From: an uncultured Hippea sp.
GTDB taxonomy: Bacteria > Campylobacterota_A > Desulfurellia > JAADFJ01
Direction of reading: 5' to 3'
Assembly: GCA_913009315.1 (NCBI GenBank)
Contig: CAJVZA010000023.1
Span: 1-23,258 of the forward strand
DNA: 23,258 bases
The notes beneath the pieces are model-generated. The model saw only the letters and a program-made list of their open reading frames with translations. It was not told where the DNA came from and ran no database searches. Positions 6,401 to 14,592 of this stretch are shown in pieces. Numbering within the stretch: position 1 is the stretch's first letter; every line of letters starts with the position of its first letter. The translations under genes were made by a program, and so were the position numbers.

Positions 6401-7986
6401 TTTATGTCCTCTATCGCTTCCAGAGGCTCCGTACAATTTTGATATTCATTATCAAATGCATTTGAATATCTGTCGATTATTTTGTCGGAACCTTCCTTGA
6501 ACCGGTCTCTTATCAGTACAACAAGCCTCTGATGCCAGCTCTCCAATATTTCCGCAAGCACCTCTTCCGTATGAGGCAGATCAATGATATGCGCAACAGG
6601 TTTGTGAAAATTGAAGTAGTAATGAATTCTTACAAGACCAAATACTCTGAAATAGACATTATAATCAACCGTATCGGCAGCAAGATGATTCTTGAGATAC
6701 TCCGTTATTCGTTTTACAACATCTTCGCTGTAAAGATGCTGCTCAAATATAACTATGATAGAAAGTCCCCGAGCTGAAAGATTAGGCTGTACAAACACGC
6801 TGACCTGTCTCAGAGGATCCTCCATAACAATAAGATCGATCAATTCCTTCAAACTGGAAACATCAGTCAGGAACAGTTCATTTTTAGGAATACTGTTGAA
6901 AACCCCCACCGTTTCTCTGTAGTCGTGAGATCCGACAATCAGGTTGCGTTCCGATACAATCTTTTTTAACTTATTTCTAAGAATGGGCATGGATGAAGGC
7001 TGTTCGGTTTGTGCTTTATTTGAAAATATTCCCAGAAAAACAGATCTTCCTATAAGTTTTTGAGCATCATCATATTTTGCAATTCCTATAAAATCCATAG
7101 GTTCTCTTCTCTCAATCGGACTATAAGAATTTGTTTTGTCTATTGTGAGCGGATTGTCATTTGTAATTCTTTCAACAATATCATTATCAATATTTTTCAA
7201 AAAACATTTATCGCGGTATTTGGAATCATGCAGCTTCGATATCCCAAGCGCATCGTCGCATGCCCGTATATATCCATTATCACCCGGATCAATCTCATAA
7301 AATCTGTATCCAAGAAAAATAAAATTGTCGTCAAGCAGCCAGTTTAGAAAACTGATTTCATCTCCTTTGATTTTCGGATAGTTTTGAAACTGCTTCATAA
7401 TAGTTTTAAGACGATTTTTCATCTCATCAAAATCAGACACGGCAGCATCAAGAGAAGAAAACAGTTGTTTGACATCTTTGACTATCTTTTCTGTTTTCAG
7501 TATCCCTGTTATTTCTATATAAACAGCAGAAAACAGCCGCTTGCCTTCTGTAGGCAAATTAATATCAACAAGACTTCCATCTTTATCGTATTTTATATTT
7601 AAAATCGGATGCAATATAAAACGGACGGAAAATCCGTGCTTTTTCGCATAATTGATAAGACTGTGAACTAAAAACGGCATGTCATCGGTTAAGGTATAGA
7701 TCTGAGAAAGACCGAATTCAGAATAAGCCCGAACGGTTAATTTGTTTTTCTGCCTGCTTTTTATAATACTGTACATTCTATACATACGCTCAAAAAATTC
7801 GGACTGAGGCAAAGAAAAAAATGTCAAATTATGCGCACTTTCCGTAACCAGTTTGACAAATTTAATAAAAAGCGGATCCTTATAAACAGCCTTGCTAAAG
7901 ACTTCCGGACTATTCAGTCTTTCTCTAAGGCGATTTTTTAGTCTGTTTAATGTGTCCTGAGATGCTCCAACTACTTTTAACTTCAT
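3424..7986 (-). CDS. Large NAD-specific glutamate dehydrogenase
   Basis: A 1520-residue enzyme of the large bacterial NAD-glutamate dehydrogenase type (GdhB/GDH2-like, usually about 1600 residues), oxidising glutamate to 2-oxoglutarate and ammonium with NAD+. The N-terminal half (to about residue 650) is the regulatory, ACT-like part with little sharp motif content. The catalytic core shows RGGIRYSDRPDDFRTE (about 778-793), PSGSKGGFVIR (about 812-822), VVAADKGTAWLSD (about 870-882), the segment GFWLHDAFASGGKYGYDHKK, VAGIGDLSGDVFGNG (about 940-955, nucleotide binding) and HIFLDPNPDPSISF. TRPELSV and a helical tail follow. The start overlaps the gpsA stop as ATGA and is preceded by a strong AGGGAGG site, so the ATG at 7986 is secure. 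The enzyme is usually catabolic, which suggests amino-acid use for carbon or nitrogen. It is the longest gene of the operon and no key segment is missing. Confidence 0.95.
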   Translation of the reverse strand: MKLKVVGASQDTLNRLKNRLRERLNSPEVFSKAVYKDPLFIKFVKLVTESAHNLTFFSLPQSEFFERMYRMYSIIKSRQKNKLTVRAYSEFGLSQIYTLTDDMPFLVHSLINYAKKHGFSVRFILHPILNIKYDKDGSLVDINLPTEGKRLFSAVYIEITGILKTEKIVKDVKQLFSSLDAAVSDFDEMKNRLKTIMKQFQNYPKIKGDEISFLNWLLDDNFIFLGYRFYEIDPGDNGYIRACDDALGISKLHDSKYRDKCFLKNIDNDIVERITNDNPLTIDKTNSYSPIERREPMDFIGIAKYDDAQKLIGRSVFLGIFSNKAQTEQPSSMPILRNKLKKIVSERNLIVGSHDYRETVGVFNSIPKNELFLTDVSSLKELIDLIVMEDPLRQVSVFVQPNLSARGLSIIVIFEQHLYSEDVVKRITEYLKNHLAADTVDYNVYFRVFGLVRIHYYFNFHKPVAHIIDLPHTEEVLAEILESWHQRLVVLIRDRFKEGSDKIIDRYSNAFDNEYQNCTEPLEAIEDIKVLYEFVSSPSVIFDADKLTIKIYSTSKIRLAEIVPILSNMNLIVIDEALHKVHLSEGDIYIQKLDIKIPDAADNVENEIVAATIENALKNLVDNDSLNRLTLYGLNYKQIDLIRAGRNYLIQLLGYSSSTIDAILTTHPKFASLLIDYFSNRFDPDLTSRNTEQLKEGLGEYLDGLKELKEDIILRSIMAIFLAMVRTNYFKKDTAGYYLSFKITPGDILFIRHPVPLYEIYVHSYSTDGIHLRADMVSRGGIRYSDRPDDFRTEILGLMNTQVAKNSIIVPSGSKGGFVIRHKVTEDMAEQIKNSYSTLMRGMLDITDNIVKGKIVHPDDCVIYDGDDPYLVVAADKGTAWLSDRANEISAEYGFWLHDAFASGGKYGYDHKKEGITARGTFESVKWHFKEAGIDFNKPFTVAGIGDLSGDVFGNGMICSDKIKLIAAFNNLHIFLDPNPDPSISFNERKRMFALPRSSWSNYNSSLISTGGGVFSRKLKSIKLSSQIKKALGTDEDNVNGERLIQIILSAPVDLLYNGGIGTYIKDVRESNGKVADHANDACRITADNVRAKVIGEGGNLGITMAARQKLAARGVRINTDAVDNSGGVNLSDHEVNLKILFKPLMEKGELDLAERNRLLNDVKDAVIDDVLLDNKLVNFMLSLEEKRIKHEKYLYFLNLTASKVVGRKPNIPVTRPELSVVSAYEKIYLKKLIADSDICKLPLSKYYLKDYFPREITDKFNNAVSNHILKDSIISTKISSRIVNFSGAASIGYLSRITSKDDIQIIKLLLLLDALFDLHNSYYDLIDREDSVNLVVAYESKIEILLKEAVLNDVDVLLTEKQIVNLKKKLVGFLKPLGIFKENQPFINYLENDHIANFPAVLNISKNLGMSVETASESLLKIYDAFNFDGIKKSLDNIELLNDWDYQLAWQIRKQLNRCMIMISNIAKEKFDSDIKRCLKCDLGNLIKKETGLLPETMDNLHPILVVVNNIVEIIENFK

Positions 7987-8963
7987 GAATCCTCCCTTTT
8001 TAACGGTCGGTGCATTAAATTCATAGCCGCTTCATACGGCTTCTCACCTTCATAAATAAGTTGATAAACTGTCTTTGCGATTGGAATATATAAATCATGA
8101 GACTCTGCAAATATGACAAGCGATTTGACGCTCCATACTCCTTCCGCTATCGCTTCTCCCAAATCAATCTGCTCCTCTTTTGCCAGAGCAAGCCCAACTC
8201 TATAGTTTCTGCTTAGCCTGCTTGTGGATGTTAGAAAAAGATCCCCCACTCCTGAAAGCCCGAGAAGTGTTTCCTGCTTTACATTAAACAGATTTCCTAT
8301 ACGTCTTATTTCTGCTAATGCTCTGGTGAGAATAGCAGCTCTGCTGTTATTGCCAAGCTGCAGTCCATCTGATACTCCGCTGGCAATTGCGTATATATTT
8401 TTCAATGCTCCTGCAAGCTCCAGACCAAGCGGATCACCCGACCTGTAAACCCGAAACGACTCGCATGAAAGTATTTCCTGAAAAAAAATTGCAAGACGCT
8501 CATTTTTTGAAGCTACTACCGATGCGGTGGGAAGAAAAATTGATACCTCCTGTGCGAAATTCGGACCGGATAGCTGACAGAACCGCTCAAACGGCATGGC
8601 AATAGATTCGGCCAATATGTCATGTGCGAAATAAAATCCTTTTTCTATGCCTTTGGATGTATTCAAAATCGGCTTGTCTGCAATGAGATGCCTGAGTTTA
8701 TCTGCAGTATGTTTCAGATATATGGTTGGAATTGCCAGGATTACGGCATCGGCATCTTCCAAAATCCTGTTATCTGCAGTAAGTATGCTGCAAAAACCGG
8801 TATCATGCCCGATTTTTTTGATTATATTCTGAAGTCTGTCTTTTGATCTGGCAAGCAAAAAAATTCTGTTTTCCTGTAATTGAAATTTTTTGTATAAAAG
8901 TTTTGCAATGGCGTTACCCCATGCTCCCGTCCCAACAACAACAATTTTCAGTTTTTCAGACAT
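7983..8963 (-). CDS. gpsA: NAD(P)-dependent glycerol-3-phosphate dehydrogenase
   Basis: A 326-residue cytoplasmic enzyme reducing dihydroxyacetone phosphate to sn-glycerol 3-phosphate, the backbone of phospholipids. The N-terminal Rossmann motif is GTGAWGNA (11-18). The substrate-site segment SGPNFAQEV, the catalytic region GALKNIYAIASGVSDGLQLG with its Lys, and LGLSGVGDLFLT are all typical of GpsA. The C-terminus ends in HRPLKRE, a little shorter than many homologues but not truncated. It starts nine bases after the end of coaX and ends with a four-base overlap with the glutamate dehydrogenase gene. The ribosome site is weak (AGG 12 bases upstream), so translation probably depends on coaX. 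Confidence 0.95.
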   Translation of the reverse strand: MSEKLKIVVVGTGAWGNAIAKLLYKKFQLQENRIFLLARSKDRLQNIIKKIGHDTGFCSILTADNRILEDADAVILAIPTIYLKHTADKLRHLIADKPILNTSKGIEKGFYFAHDILAESIAMPFERFCQLSGPNFAQEVSIFLPTASVVASKNERLAIFFQEILSCESFRVYRSGDPLGLELAGALKNIYAIASGVSDGLQLGNNSRAAILTRALAEIRRIGNLFNVKQETLLGLSGVGDLFLTSTSRLSRNYRVGLALAKEEQIDLGEAIAEGVWSVKSLVIFAESHDLYIPIAKTVYQLIYEGEKPYEAAMNLMHRPLKREDS

Positions 8964-8972
8964 ATAAAAATT

Positions 8973-9743
8973 TTACCTGTTACGCTCATATAAGATTTTT
9001 AAGCCGGTCAGTGTCAAATTCGGTCTGTCATATTTTATCATTTTGGAACAATCGGAAAATACTCCGGCCTGACCTCCTGTAGATGCCACTATACACTGAC
9101 CAAAATTCAGATCTTCGATAACCATTTTTATCAAACCGTCAATCATAGCTCCGTAACCATAGTAGAGTCCTGATTTGATACTGTCAATTGTATTTTTCCC
9201 CACTATTGATGCAGGCGGACCAAATGATACATGCGGCAGTTTTGCGGTTTTGGAGAACAGAGCAAAACTTGCAATATGTATACCGGGAGCAATAATTCCA
9301 CCGAGATAGTCACCTGCCCCTGAAACAATATCAAAGGTTATAGCTGTACCGAAATCTACAACAATCGATGGTTTGTGAAATTCGCTGAAAATTGCTATTG
9401 CATTAAGAATTCTATCTGCACCGACCTCTTTAGGATCATCATACAAAATTTTTATGCCGGTTTTTATGCCCGGTTTCACAATCATAGGTTTTGCGATTGA
9501 AAAAAAATCACCGACCGCGCGGCTGAGAGTTACTTCAGCATCGGGCACTACGCTTCCTATAATAGCATCATCCACATGTCCTATATTATATTTATTGACA
9601 AGATAGCTAAACTTCATCTGAAGCTCATCTTCGGTTTCAGCTATATCGGTTTGCCATCTTACTGTCAATTTAAGATTATCATTCTCAAACAACCCGACAA
9701 CCGTATTGCTGTTGCCAATATCAATTGCTAAAAGAATGCCCAA
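8973..9743 (-). CDS. coaX: Type III pantothenate kinase
   Basis: A 256-residue kinase that phosphorylates pantothenate, the first step of coenzyme A synthesis, and belongs to the ASKHA fold. It carries LAIDIGNSNTVVGLF (5-19; phosphate loop with catalytic Asp), a VGADRILNAIA segment, VVDFGTAITFDIV and GGIIAPGI, all typical of type III enzymes, and a GGQAG motif near the end. No type I or II pantothenate kinase is seen in the window. The start is TTG at 9743; it is supported by a GAGGAGG ribosome site four bases upstream and by the normal distance to the IDIGN motif. It lies nine bases after tyrS. Confidence 0.94.
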   Translation of the reverse strand: MGILLAIDIGNSNTVVGLFENDNLKLTVRWQTDIAETEDELQMKFSYLVNKYNIGHVDDAIIGSVVPDAEVTLSRAVGDFFSIAKPMIVKPGIKTGIKILYDDPKEVGADRILNAIAIFSEFHKPSIVVDFGTAITFDIVSGAGDYLGGIIAPGIHIASFALFSKTAKLPHVSFGPPASIVGKNTIDSIKSGLYYGYGAMIDGLIKMVIEDLNFGQCIVASTGGQAGVFSDCSKMIKYDRPNLTLTGLKILYERNR

Positions 9744-9747
9744 CCGG

Positions 9748-9754
9748 CCTCCTC
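9748..9754 (-). promoter_or_regulatory. Shine-Dalgarno site selecting the coaX TTG start
   Basis: GAGGAGG on the minus strand, four bases before TTG at 9741-9743, overlapping the tyrS stop codon. No ATG or GTG is suitably placed, so this strong site is what fixes the non-standard start. Confidence 0.7.
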
Positions 9755-10943
9755 AAACAAAGTTTACCTTAATAATCTTTTTCCCCAGCTTGATTACGAT
9801 GGTCTGCGCGGATTTGGGAAGCAGTTCTATTTTATTGCCGTCTATCCGAACAGCGCCTTCTCTTATTTTTCTTTTTGCTTCGCTGCGGCTTTTTGTCAAT
9901 CCAACATCTCTCAGCAATGTTGCAAGCTCCAGATCTGCATCAAATTTGACATCTATTTGCTCTATATTCTCGGGCACTTGTCCCTTGGAAAAAAGCTGAT
10001 TGAAATAAAGTTTAGCATCATGCGCCTTATCTTTACCCCAAAATCGCTCCACAATATCATAGGCAAGCGTCTCTTTTGCCTCTTTCATACCAATTTTATT
10101 ATTTGCAACATCAGATTTAAGCTCAGAAATACGATTACCGTCAAAACTGCTTACAAGCGTAAAATATCTCCACATTATTTCATCCGGAATTGACATTGTC
10201 TTGCCGAATTGAGTATTAGGATCTTCAGTTATTCCTATATAATTGCCAAGTGATTTACTCATCTTGTTTTTGCCGTCCGTTCCTTCTAAAAGCGGTAGAG
10301 TCATTACAATTTGAGGCTTCTGATTGTGCAGTTTTTGAAGAGATCTGCCTACAAGAAGATTAAAAAGCTGATCGGTTCCTCCCAATTCTATATCCGCTTT
10401 TATGGCAACAGAGTCATATCCCTGAAGAAGCGGGTAAAGCATCTCATGCAGATAGATTGCCTTTTCACTTTTAAATCGCCTTTTAAAATCATCTCGTTCA
10501 AGCATTCTGGAAACAGTCATACTTGTCATCAATTTTATTATATCGTTTGAGGATAATATTCCAAGCCAACTACTATTATATCTTACTTCCGTTTTATCCG
10601 GATCAAGAATCTTGTATGCCTGCTGTGTATATGTTTCTGCATTCTGCTTAATCAGATCTTCCGATAAGGGCGGTCTCAAGCCGCTCTTTCCGGTAGGATC
10701 ACCTATGAGCGCAGTAAAATCTCCCACAACAAAAATAATCCTGTGTCCAAATTTTTGAAACTGATGAAGTTTATTAAGCAGTACAGTATGGCCAAGATGA
10801 AGATCAGGTGCGGTAGGGTCAAAACCGGCTTTTACAATAAGCGGAATCTTCGATTCCGCCGACCTTTTGAGTCTGTTCTTTAGTTCCGTTCTCTCAGCAA
10901 CATCGACACTTCCACGCAAAAGCTCGCTGAGTTGATTATCCAT
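9753..10943 (-). CDS. tyrS: Tyrosyl-tRNA synthetase
   Basis: A 396-residue class I aminoacyl-tRNA synthetase that charges tRNA-Tyr. The HIGH-like motif is HLGHT (49-53) and the KMSKS motif is KMSKS at about 228-232. AGFDPTAPDLHLGH and GYDSVAIKADIELGGTDQ bind ATP and tyrosine. The C-terminal S4-like RNA-binding domain is at about 335-395 (LLRDVGLTKSRSEAKRKI). This is the HLGH-type bacterial form. The frame is open upstream to 10991, but that would overlap the coding end of nrdJ; the ATG at 10943 lies five bases after the nrdJ stop, and GAGTG just before it is a modest ribosome site. An alternative ATG at 10958 would add five residues. Confidence 0.95.
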   Translation of the reverse strand: MDNQLSELLRGSVDVAERTELKNRLKRSAESKIPLIVKAGFDPTAPDLHLGHTVLLNKLHQFQKFGHRIIFVVGDFTALIGDPTGKSGLRPPLSEDLIKQNAETYTQQAYKILDPDKTEVRYNSSWLGILSSNDIIKLMTSMTVSRMLERDDFKRRFKSEKAIYLHEMLYPLLQGYDSVAIKADIELGGTDQLFNLLVGRSLQKLHNQKPQIVMTLPLLEGTDGKNKMSKSLGNYIGITEDPNTQFGKTMSIPDEIMWRYFTLVSSFDGNRISELKSDVANNKIGMKEAKETLAYDIVERFWGKDKAHDAKLYFNQLFSKGQVPENIEQIDVKFDADLELATLLRDVGLTKSRSEAKRKIREGAVRIDGNKIELLPKSAQTIVIKLGKKIIKVNFV

Positions 10944-10948
10944 ATCAC

Positions 10949-13093
10949 TCAACTGCATCTTGAAAATCCGCATGATTTGCATACCGCACATCCTTCAAGA
11001 AACTCAAGCGTCCCTCCGCATTCCGGACATTCCTCATACAACGTCTTTCCGTCTCCCAATATTTTTCCGTTAAGAAAATGGGCCTTAAGCACCTTGGCAA
11101 TTGCATCGGGCACCGACTTTATAAGTCGTCCGTTGTCCCAAACAGACTGAGCACCGGTTATATTCATCAATGTCATAACAATCTTATCAAGCGAAACTCC
11201 ATTCTGAAGAGCGATAGATATCAGCCTTCCAATTGCCTCAGACAATGCTGCAGTATCTCCGCCCGATTTACCGATATTTGTAAAAATCTCAATCGGTGTA
11301 CCGCTTTTATCAACATTAACCGTCACATATAACGATCCTCTTCCTGTTTTAAGCTTTTCGGTAAATCCATTAAGAATATTTTCCCTTTCAAGCGGCTTTG
11401 TTTTGGCTGAATCACTCTCTCTGCTGCTGAGTACCTGAATGCTTCTTGAACCGTCCCGATATACAGTCAGCCCTTTGCATCCGGAATTATAGGCAAGAAG
11501 ATATGCCTGTTTTACATCCTCAATCGTAGCTTTATTGGGCATATTGATTGTCTTGGAAACCGCATTATCAACATATTTTTGAAATGCCGCCTGTATCTTT
11601 ATATGATTTTTGACCGAGCAATCGGCAGATGTTACAAAAACCTTTTTAATCTTTTCGGGTATAATGTCTATATTCTGAAGCCCTTCAATAATTATTTTAT
11701 CAAGAAGCGATTCTGAATACAGTTTCCCCAATGCCTTTTTTAAATATTTATTCACATAGTAAAGCCTTTTCCCGTCCAGTACATTCTTGGCATAAGCAAG
11801 AGAAAAATTAGGCTCTATACCGCTTGATGTATCGGCTATCATTGAGATTGTTCCAGTAGGGGCGATCGTAGTTGTGGTCGCATTTCTCAACTTTACACCT
11901 GCTTTTTTCCACTTCGAATTTTTCCATTCAGGAAACGTTCCCCTTATTTCCGCCAGCGCCATAGAGGCTTTTTTGGATCTTTCATCTACAAATTTCATAA
12001 TATTTTCAGCTTGAGTAATTGCTTCATCGGAGTTATAGGCAATATTCATTGTTATAAGCATATCCGCAAATCCCATAACGCCAAGCCCTATTTTTCTATA
12101 TTTTTTCGTTGTTTCATCAATCTGTTTTAACGGATATCTGTTCATATCAATGACATTGTCAAGAAAATGTACTGCGATGTCAACAATCTCTCCAAGTCTG
12201 TCGTAATCAACCTGCCCTTCATTAACAAAGTTTGTCAGATTTATAGAGCCCAAATTACATGATTCATAAGGCAAAAGAGGCTGTTCGCCGCATGGATTTG
12301 TGGCCTCTATCTCCTTACTTATAGGATGTTTGGCATTAATCCTGTCGATAAACACTATGCCGGGTTCACCGTTTGCCCATGCATGCCGGGTAATATTTTC
12401 CAAAATCTTATTCGCTGATAATTGCTTTGCAATCTTTCCGGTGTGCGGATTTATAAGGTTGTAGCTGTCATCCTGCTTACCGATTTTATCCATAAACAGA
12501 TCTGTCAGCGCAACAGATATATTAAAGTTGGAAATTTCGCCCTCTTTTACTTTGCAATCGATAAACTCTTTAATATCCGGATGATCAACACGCAGAATTC
12601 CCATGTTGGCTCCGCGCCTTGTACCGCCCTGTTTTACAGCTTCAGTAGCCGCATTAAAGACCTTCATAAAAGAAACAGGCCCCGAAGATGCCCCCATTGT
12701 AGATCTTACAATATCACCTTTGGGACGCAGTCTTGAAAACGAAAATCCGGTTCCGCCCCCTGATTGATGTATGAGCGCAGTATATTTTACAGCATCAAAA
12801 ATGCTTACCATGGAGTCATCAATCGGCAAAACAAAGCAGGCCGACAGCTGCTGCAGCGACCTTCCGGCATTCATAAGCGTTGGAGAATTCGGCAGAAAAT
12901 CCAAATTGCTCATCACTCTATAAAATTGTTTCTCCGATAAAGCAGAGTCCTGCTTATATATTTTATCGGCTTCGGCTATATTTTTTGCCACTCTTTCTAT
13001 AAGCTCTTCCGGTTTCTCAACTGTATTTCCTTTCTCGTCCCGCTTGAGATATCTGCTTGACAGGACAATCAATGAATTCTCTGATAATTTCAC
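10949..13093 (-). CDS. nrdJ: Adenosylcobalamin-dependent (class II) ribonucleotide reductase
   Basis: A 714-residue enzyme that reduces ribonucleotides to deoxyribonucleotides with a radical from coenzyme B12. The active site is complete: Cys86 in SACFVLP and Cys279 in [11 protein letters not shown] as the redox pair, and the NPCGE loop with Asn266, Cys268 and Glu270. The central [20 protein letters not shown] is typical of NrdJ. The C-terminus is a CxxC...CxxC zinc-ribbon-like end (CPECGG and CKSCGF, within the last 26 residues), which is expected to re-reduce the active site. There is no N-terminal ATP-cone, so dATP control at the activity site is not expected. The start is GTG at 13093 with AAGAGG eight bases upstream. 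The cell must make or import cobalamin; no B12 gene is in the window. Confidence 0.95.
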   Translation of the reverse strand: MKLSENSLIVLSSRYLKRDEKGNTVEKPEELIERVAKNIAEADKIYKQDSALSEKQFYRVMSNLDFLPNSPTLMNAGRSLQQLSACFVLPIDDSMVSIFDAVKYTALIHQSGGGTGFSFSRLRPKGDIVRSTMGASSGPVSFMKVFNAATEAVKQGGTRRGANMGILRVDHPDIKEFIDCKVKEGEISNFNISVALTDLFMDKIGKQDDSYNLINPHTGKIAKQLSANKILENITRHAWANGEPGIVFIDRINAKHPISKEIEATNPCGEQPLLPYESCNLGSINLTNFVNEGQVDYDRLGEIVDIAVHFLDNVIDMNRYPLKQIDETTKKYRKIGLGVMGFADMLITMNIAYNSDEAITQAENIMKFVDERSKKASMALAEIRGTFPEWKNSKWKKAGVKLRNATTTTIAPTGTISMIADTSSGIEPNFSLAYAKNVLDGKRLYYVNKYLKKALGKLYSESLLDKIIIEGLQNIDIIPEKIKKVFVTSADCSVKNHIKIQAAFQKYVDNAVSKTINMPNKATIEDVKQAYLLAYNSGCKGLTVYRDGSRSIQVLSSRESDSAKTKPLERENILNGFTEKLKTGRGSLYVTVNVDKSGTPIEIFTNIGKSGGDTAALSEAIGRLISIALQNGVSLDKIVMTLMNITGAQSVWDNGRLIKSVPDAIAKVLKAHFLNGKILGDGKTLYEECPECGGTLEFLEGCAVCKSCGFSRCS

Positions 13094-13105
13094 AATATAT
13101 GCCTC

Positions 13106-13291
13106 TTATTTTTGGTTTTTTACAGTCTGCGGCTTTCGCCCCTGCACTTCTTTTGTTATGTTGACTCTATACCCCGCCTTATGCGCCTCATATCCTGCAG
13201 CTGCCCCTACAGCACCACCGACAACAGCAACGCATCCGTTCGCAAGAAACAGCGGCGCAACAGATAACAGAAATAATGTACTTACCTTCAT
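13106..13291 (-). CDS. Small glycine-zipper lipoprotein-like protein
   Basis: A 61-residue protein. Residues 1-18 form a hydrophobic signal segment, followed by Cys19 in LANGC, a loose lipobox with Ala rather than Leu at -3. Next comes GGAVGAAAGYEAH, a glycine-zipper-like stretch also seen in small outer-membrane lipoproteins, then a basic tail. I infer an exported, possibly lipid-anchored, envelope protein; the function is unknown. The ATG overlaps the purB stop as ATGA, and nrdJ follows after 12 bases, so it is firmly embedded in the operon between two nucleotide-metabolism genes. If not a lipoprotein it could be a single-pass membrane peptide. Confidence 0.7.
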   Translation of the reverse strand: MKVSTLFLLSVAPLFLANGCVAVVGGAVGAAAGYEAHKAGYRVNITKEVQGRKPQTVKNQK

Positions 13292-14583
13292 TCTTTACTG
13301 TCCTTAAAAACATTATTAAAGATATAATCAACATAAATAAGCTGGCTTTGCGGATCAAATACCGATGCAAGTTCTTCGTTGCTTAAATATTCGGCAATAT
13401 TTTTGTTTTTCATAACCGCCTCCTTAAAATTATATCTGCTGTTCATGGCATCAGACTGCACCCATCTATAAGCCTTTTCTCTGTCCACTCCTTTATCTAT
13501 AAGCCTAAGCAGCACCGATTGAGAATAGATTAGTCCGTTCGTTAAATTAAGATTTTTTTCAATACCTGCCTCGTTAATCATAATATTCGTTATTATATCA
13601 TTCAACCTGTTAAGCATAAAATCTATTAGTGTGGAACTATCCGGAAGCACAATGCGTTCTGCTGAAGAATGGCTTATGTCCCTTTCATGCCAAAGAGCTA
13701 CATTATCAAGTCCCACCATAGCATTTGCTTTAACAATTCTTGACAAACCGCAAAGATTTTCGGATAAGACCGGGTTTCTTTTGTGAGGCATGGCTGAAGA
13801 ACCTTTTTGCCCTTTATGAAAAAACTCTTCCGCTTCAGAAACCTCTGTTCTCGAAAAATGCCTTATCTGAGTTGCTATCTTCTCAATTGTTGAGGCAATT
13901 ATTGCCAGTGTACACAGATAATCTGCATGTCGGTCCCGCTGAACTATCTGATTGGAGATTGAAGCCGGCTTCAAATTTAGAATTTCGCAAGCCCTTTTCT
14001 CAATCTGCGGAGCAAGATGAGCATATGTTCCCACCGCTCCGGAAATTTTTCCAACAGCCACAATATCTTTAATTCTTTCAATTCTTGACAGGTTGCGATT
14101 CATATCAGCATACCACAGCGCAAAAACAAGCCCCAAACTTATCGGTTCAGCGTGTATTCCGTGCGTTCTGCCCACCATCGGCAGCAATTTATATCTGCAT
14201 GCCTGACTTTTTAGCGAACCCATAAGCATCCTTATATCAGAATCGATAATCTCTGCAGCCTGTGTCAATATAATAGCATTAGCCGTATCTATCGTATCCG
14301 AACTCGTCATCCCATAATGAACAAGTCTTCCTTCCTCAGAAAGATTTTCTCTTACCGAGCTCAAAAATGCAATAACATCGTGGCGCGTCTCCTTTTCAAT
14401 CTCATCGATACGGTCAATATCAAATCGTGCCTTTCTTCTAATTTTCTCATAATCATTTTTAGATATCATTCCAAGCTCAGCCTGAGCCTGAAGTGCAGCC
14501 AGCTCCACTTTGAGCCATGCATCGTAGCGATTTTTTCTACCCCAGATTTTGCCCATTTTTGTCAGTGTATAGCGGTTTATCAT
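13288..14583 (-). CDS. purB: Adenylosuccinate lyase
   Basis: A 431-residue enzyme of the fumarase/aspartase superfamily that acts twice in purine synthesis: on SAICAR, and on adenylosuccinate to give AMP and fumarate. It shows the three conserved regions: GMTSSDTIDTA (91-101), GRTHGIHAEP (138-147, His141) and the signature SSAMPHKRNP (262-271) with the mobile-loop catalytic Ser. Length is normal for the bacterial short form. ATG at 14583 is preceded by a GGAG site six bases upstream. The gap to rng is nine bases and it overlaps the small downstream gene by four bases. Confidence 0.96.
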   Translation of the reverse strand: MINRYTLTKMGKIWGRKNRYDAWLKVELAALQAQAELGMISKNDYEKIRRKARFDIDRIDEIEKETRHDVIAFLSSVRENLSEEGRLVHYGMTSSDTIDTANAIILTQAAEIIDSDIRMLMGSLKSQACRYKLLPMVGRTHGIHAEPISLGLVFALWYADMNRNLSRIERIKDIVAVGKISGAVGTYAHLAPQIEKRACEILNLKPASISNQIVQRDRHADYLCTLAIIASTIEKIATQIRHFSRTEVSEAEEFFHKGQKGSSAMPHKRNPVLSENLCGLSRIVKANAMVGLDNVALWHERDISHSSAERIVLPDSSTLIDFMLNRLNDIITNIMINEAGIEKNLNLTNGLIYSQSVLLRLIDKGVDREKAYRWVQSDAMNSRYNFKEAVMKNKNIAEYLSNEELASVFDPQSQLIYVDYIFNNVFKDSKE

Positions 14584-14592
14584 TCAAGTCTC

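Noticed and set aside
10944-10991. 16-codon N-terminal extension of tyrS
   Set aside because: It would overlap the nrdJ stop; the ATG at 10943 directly after that stop fits homologues better.
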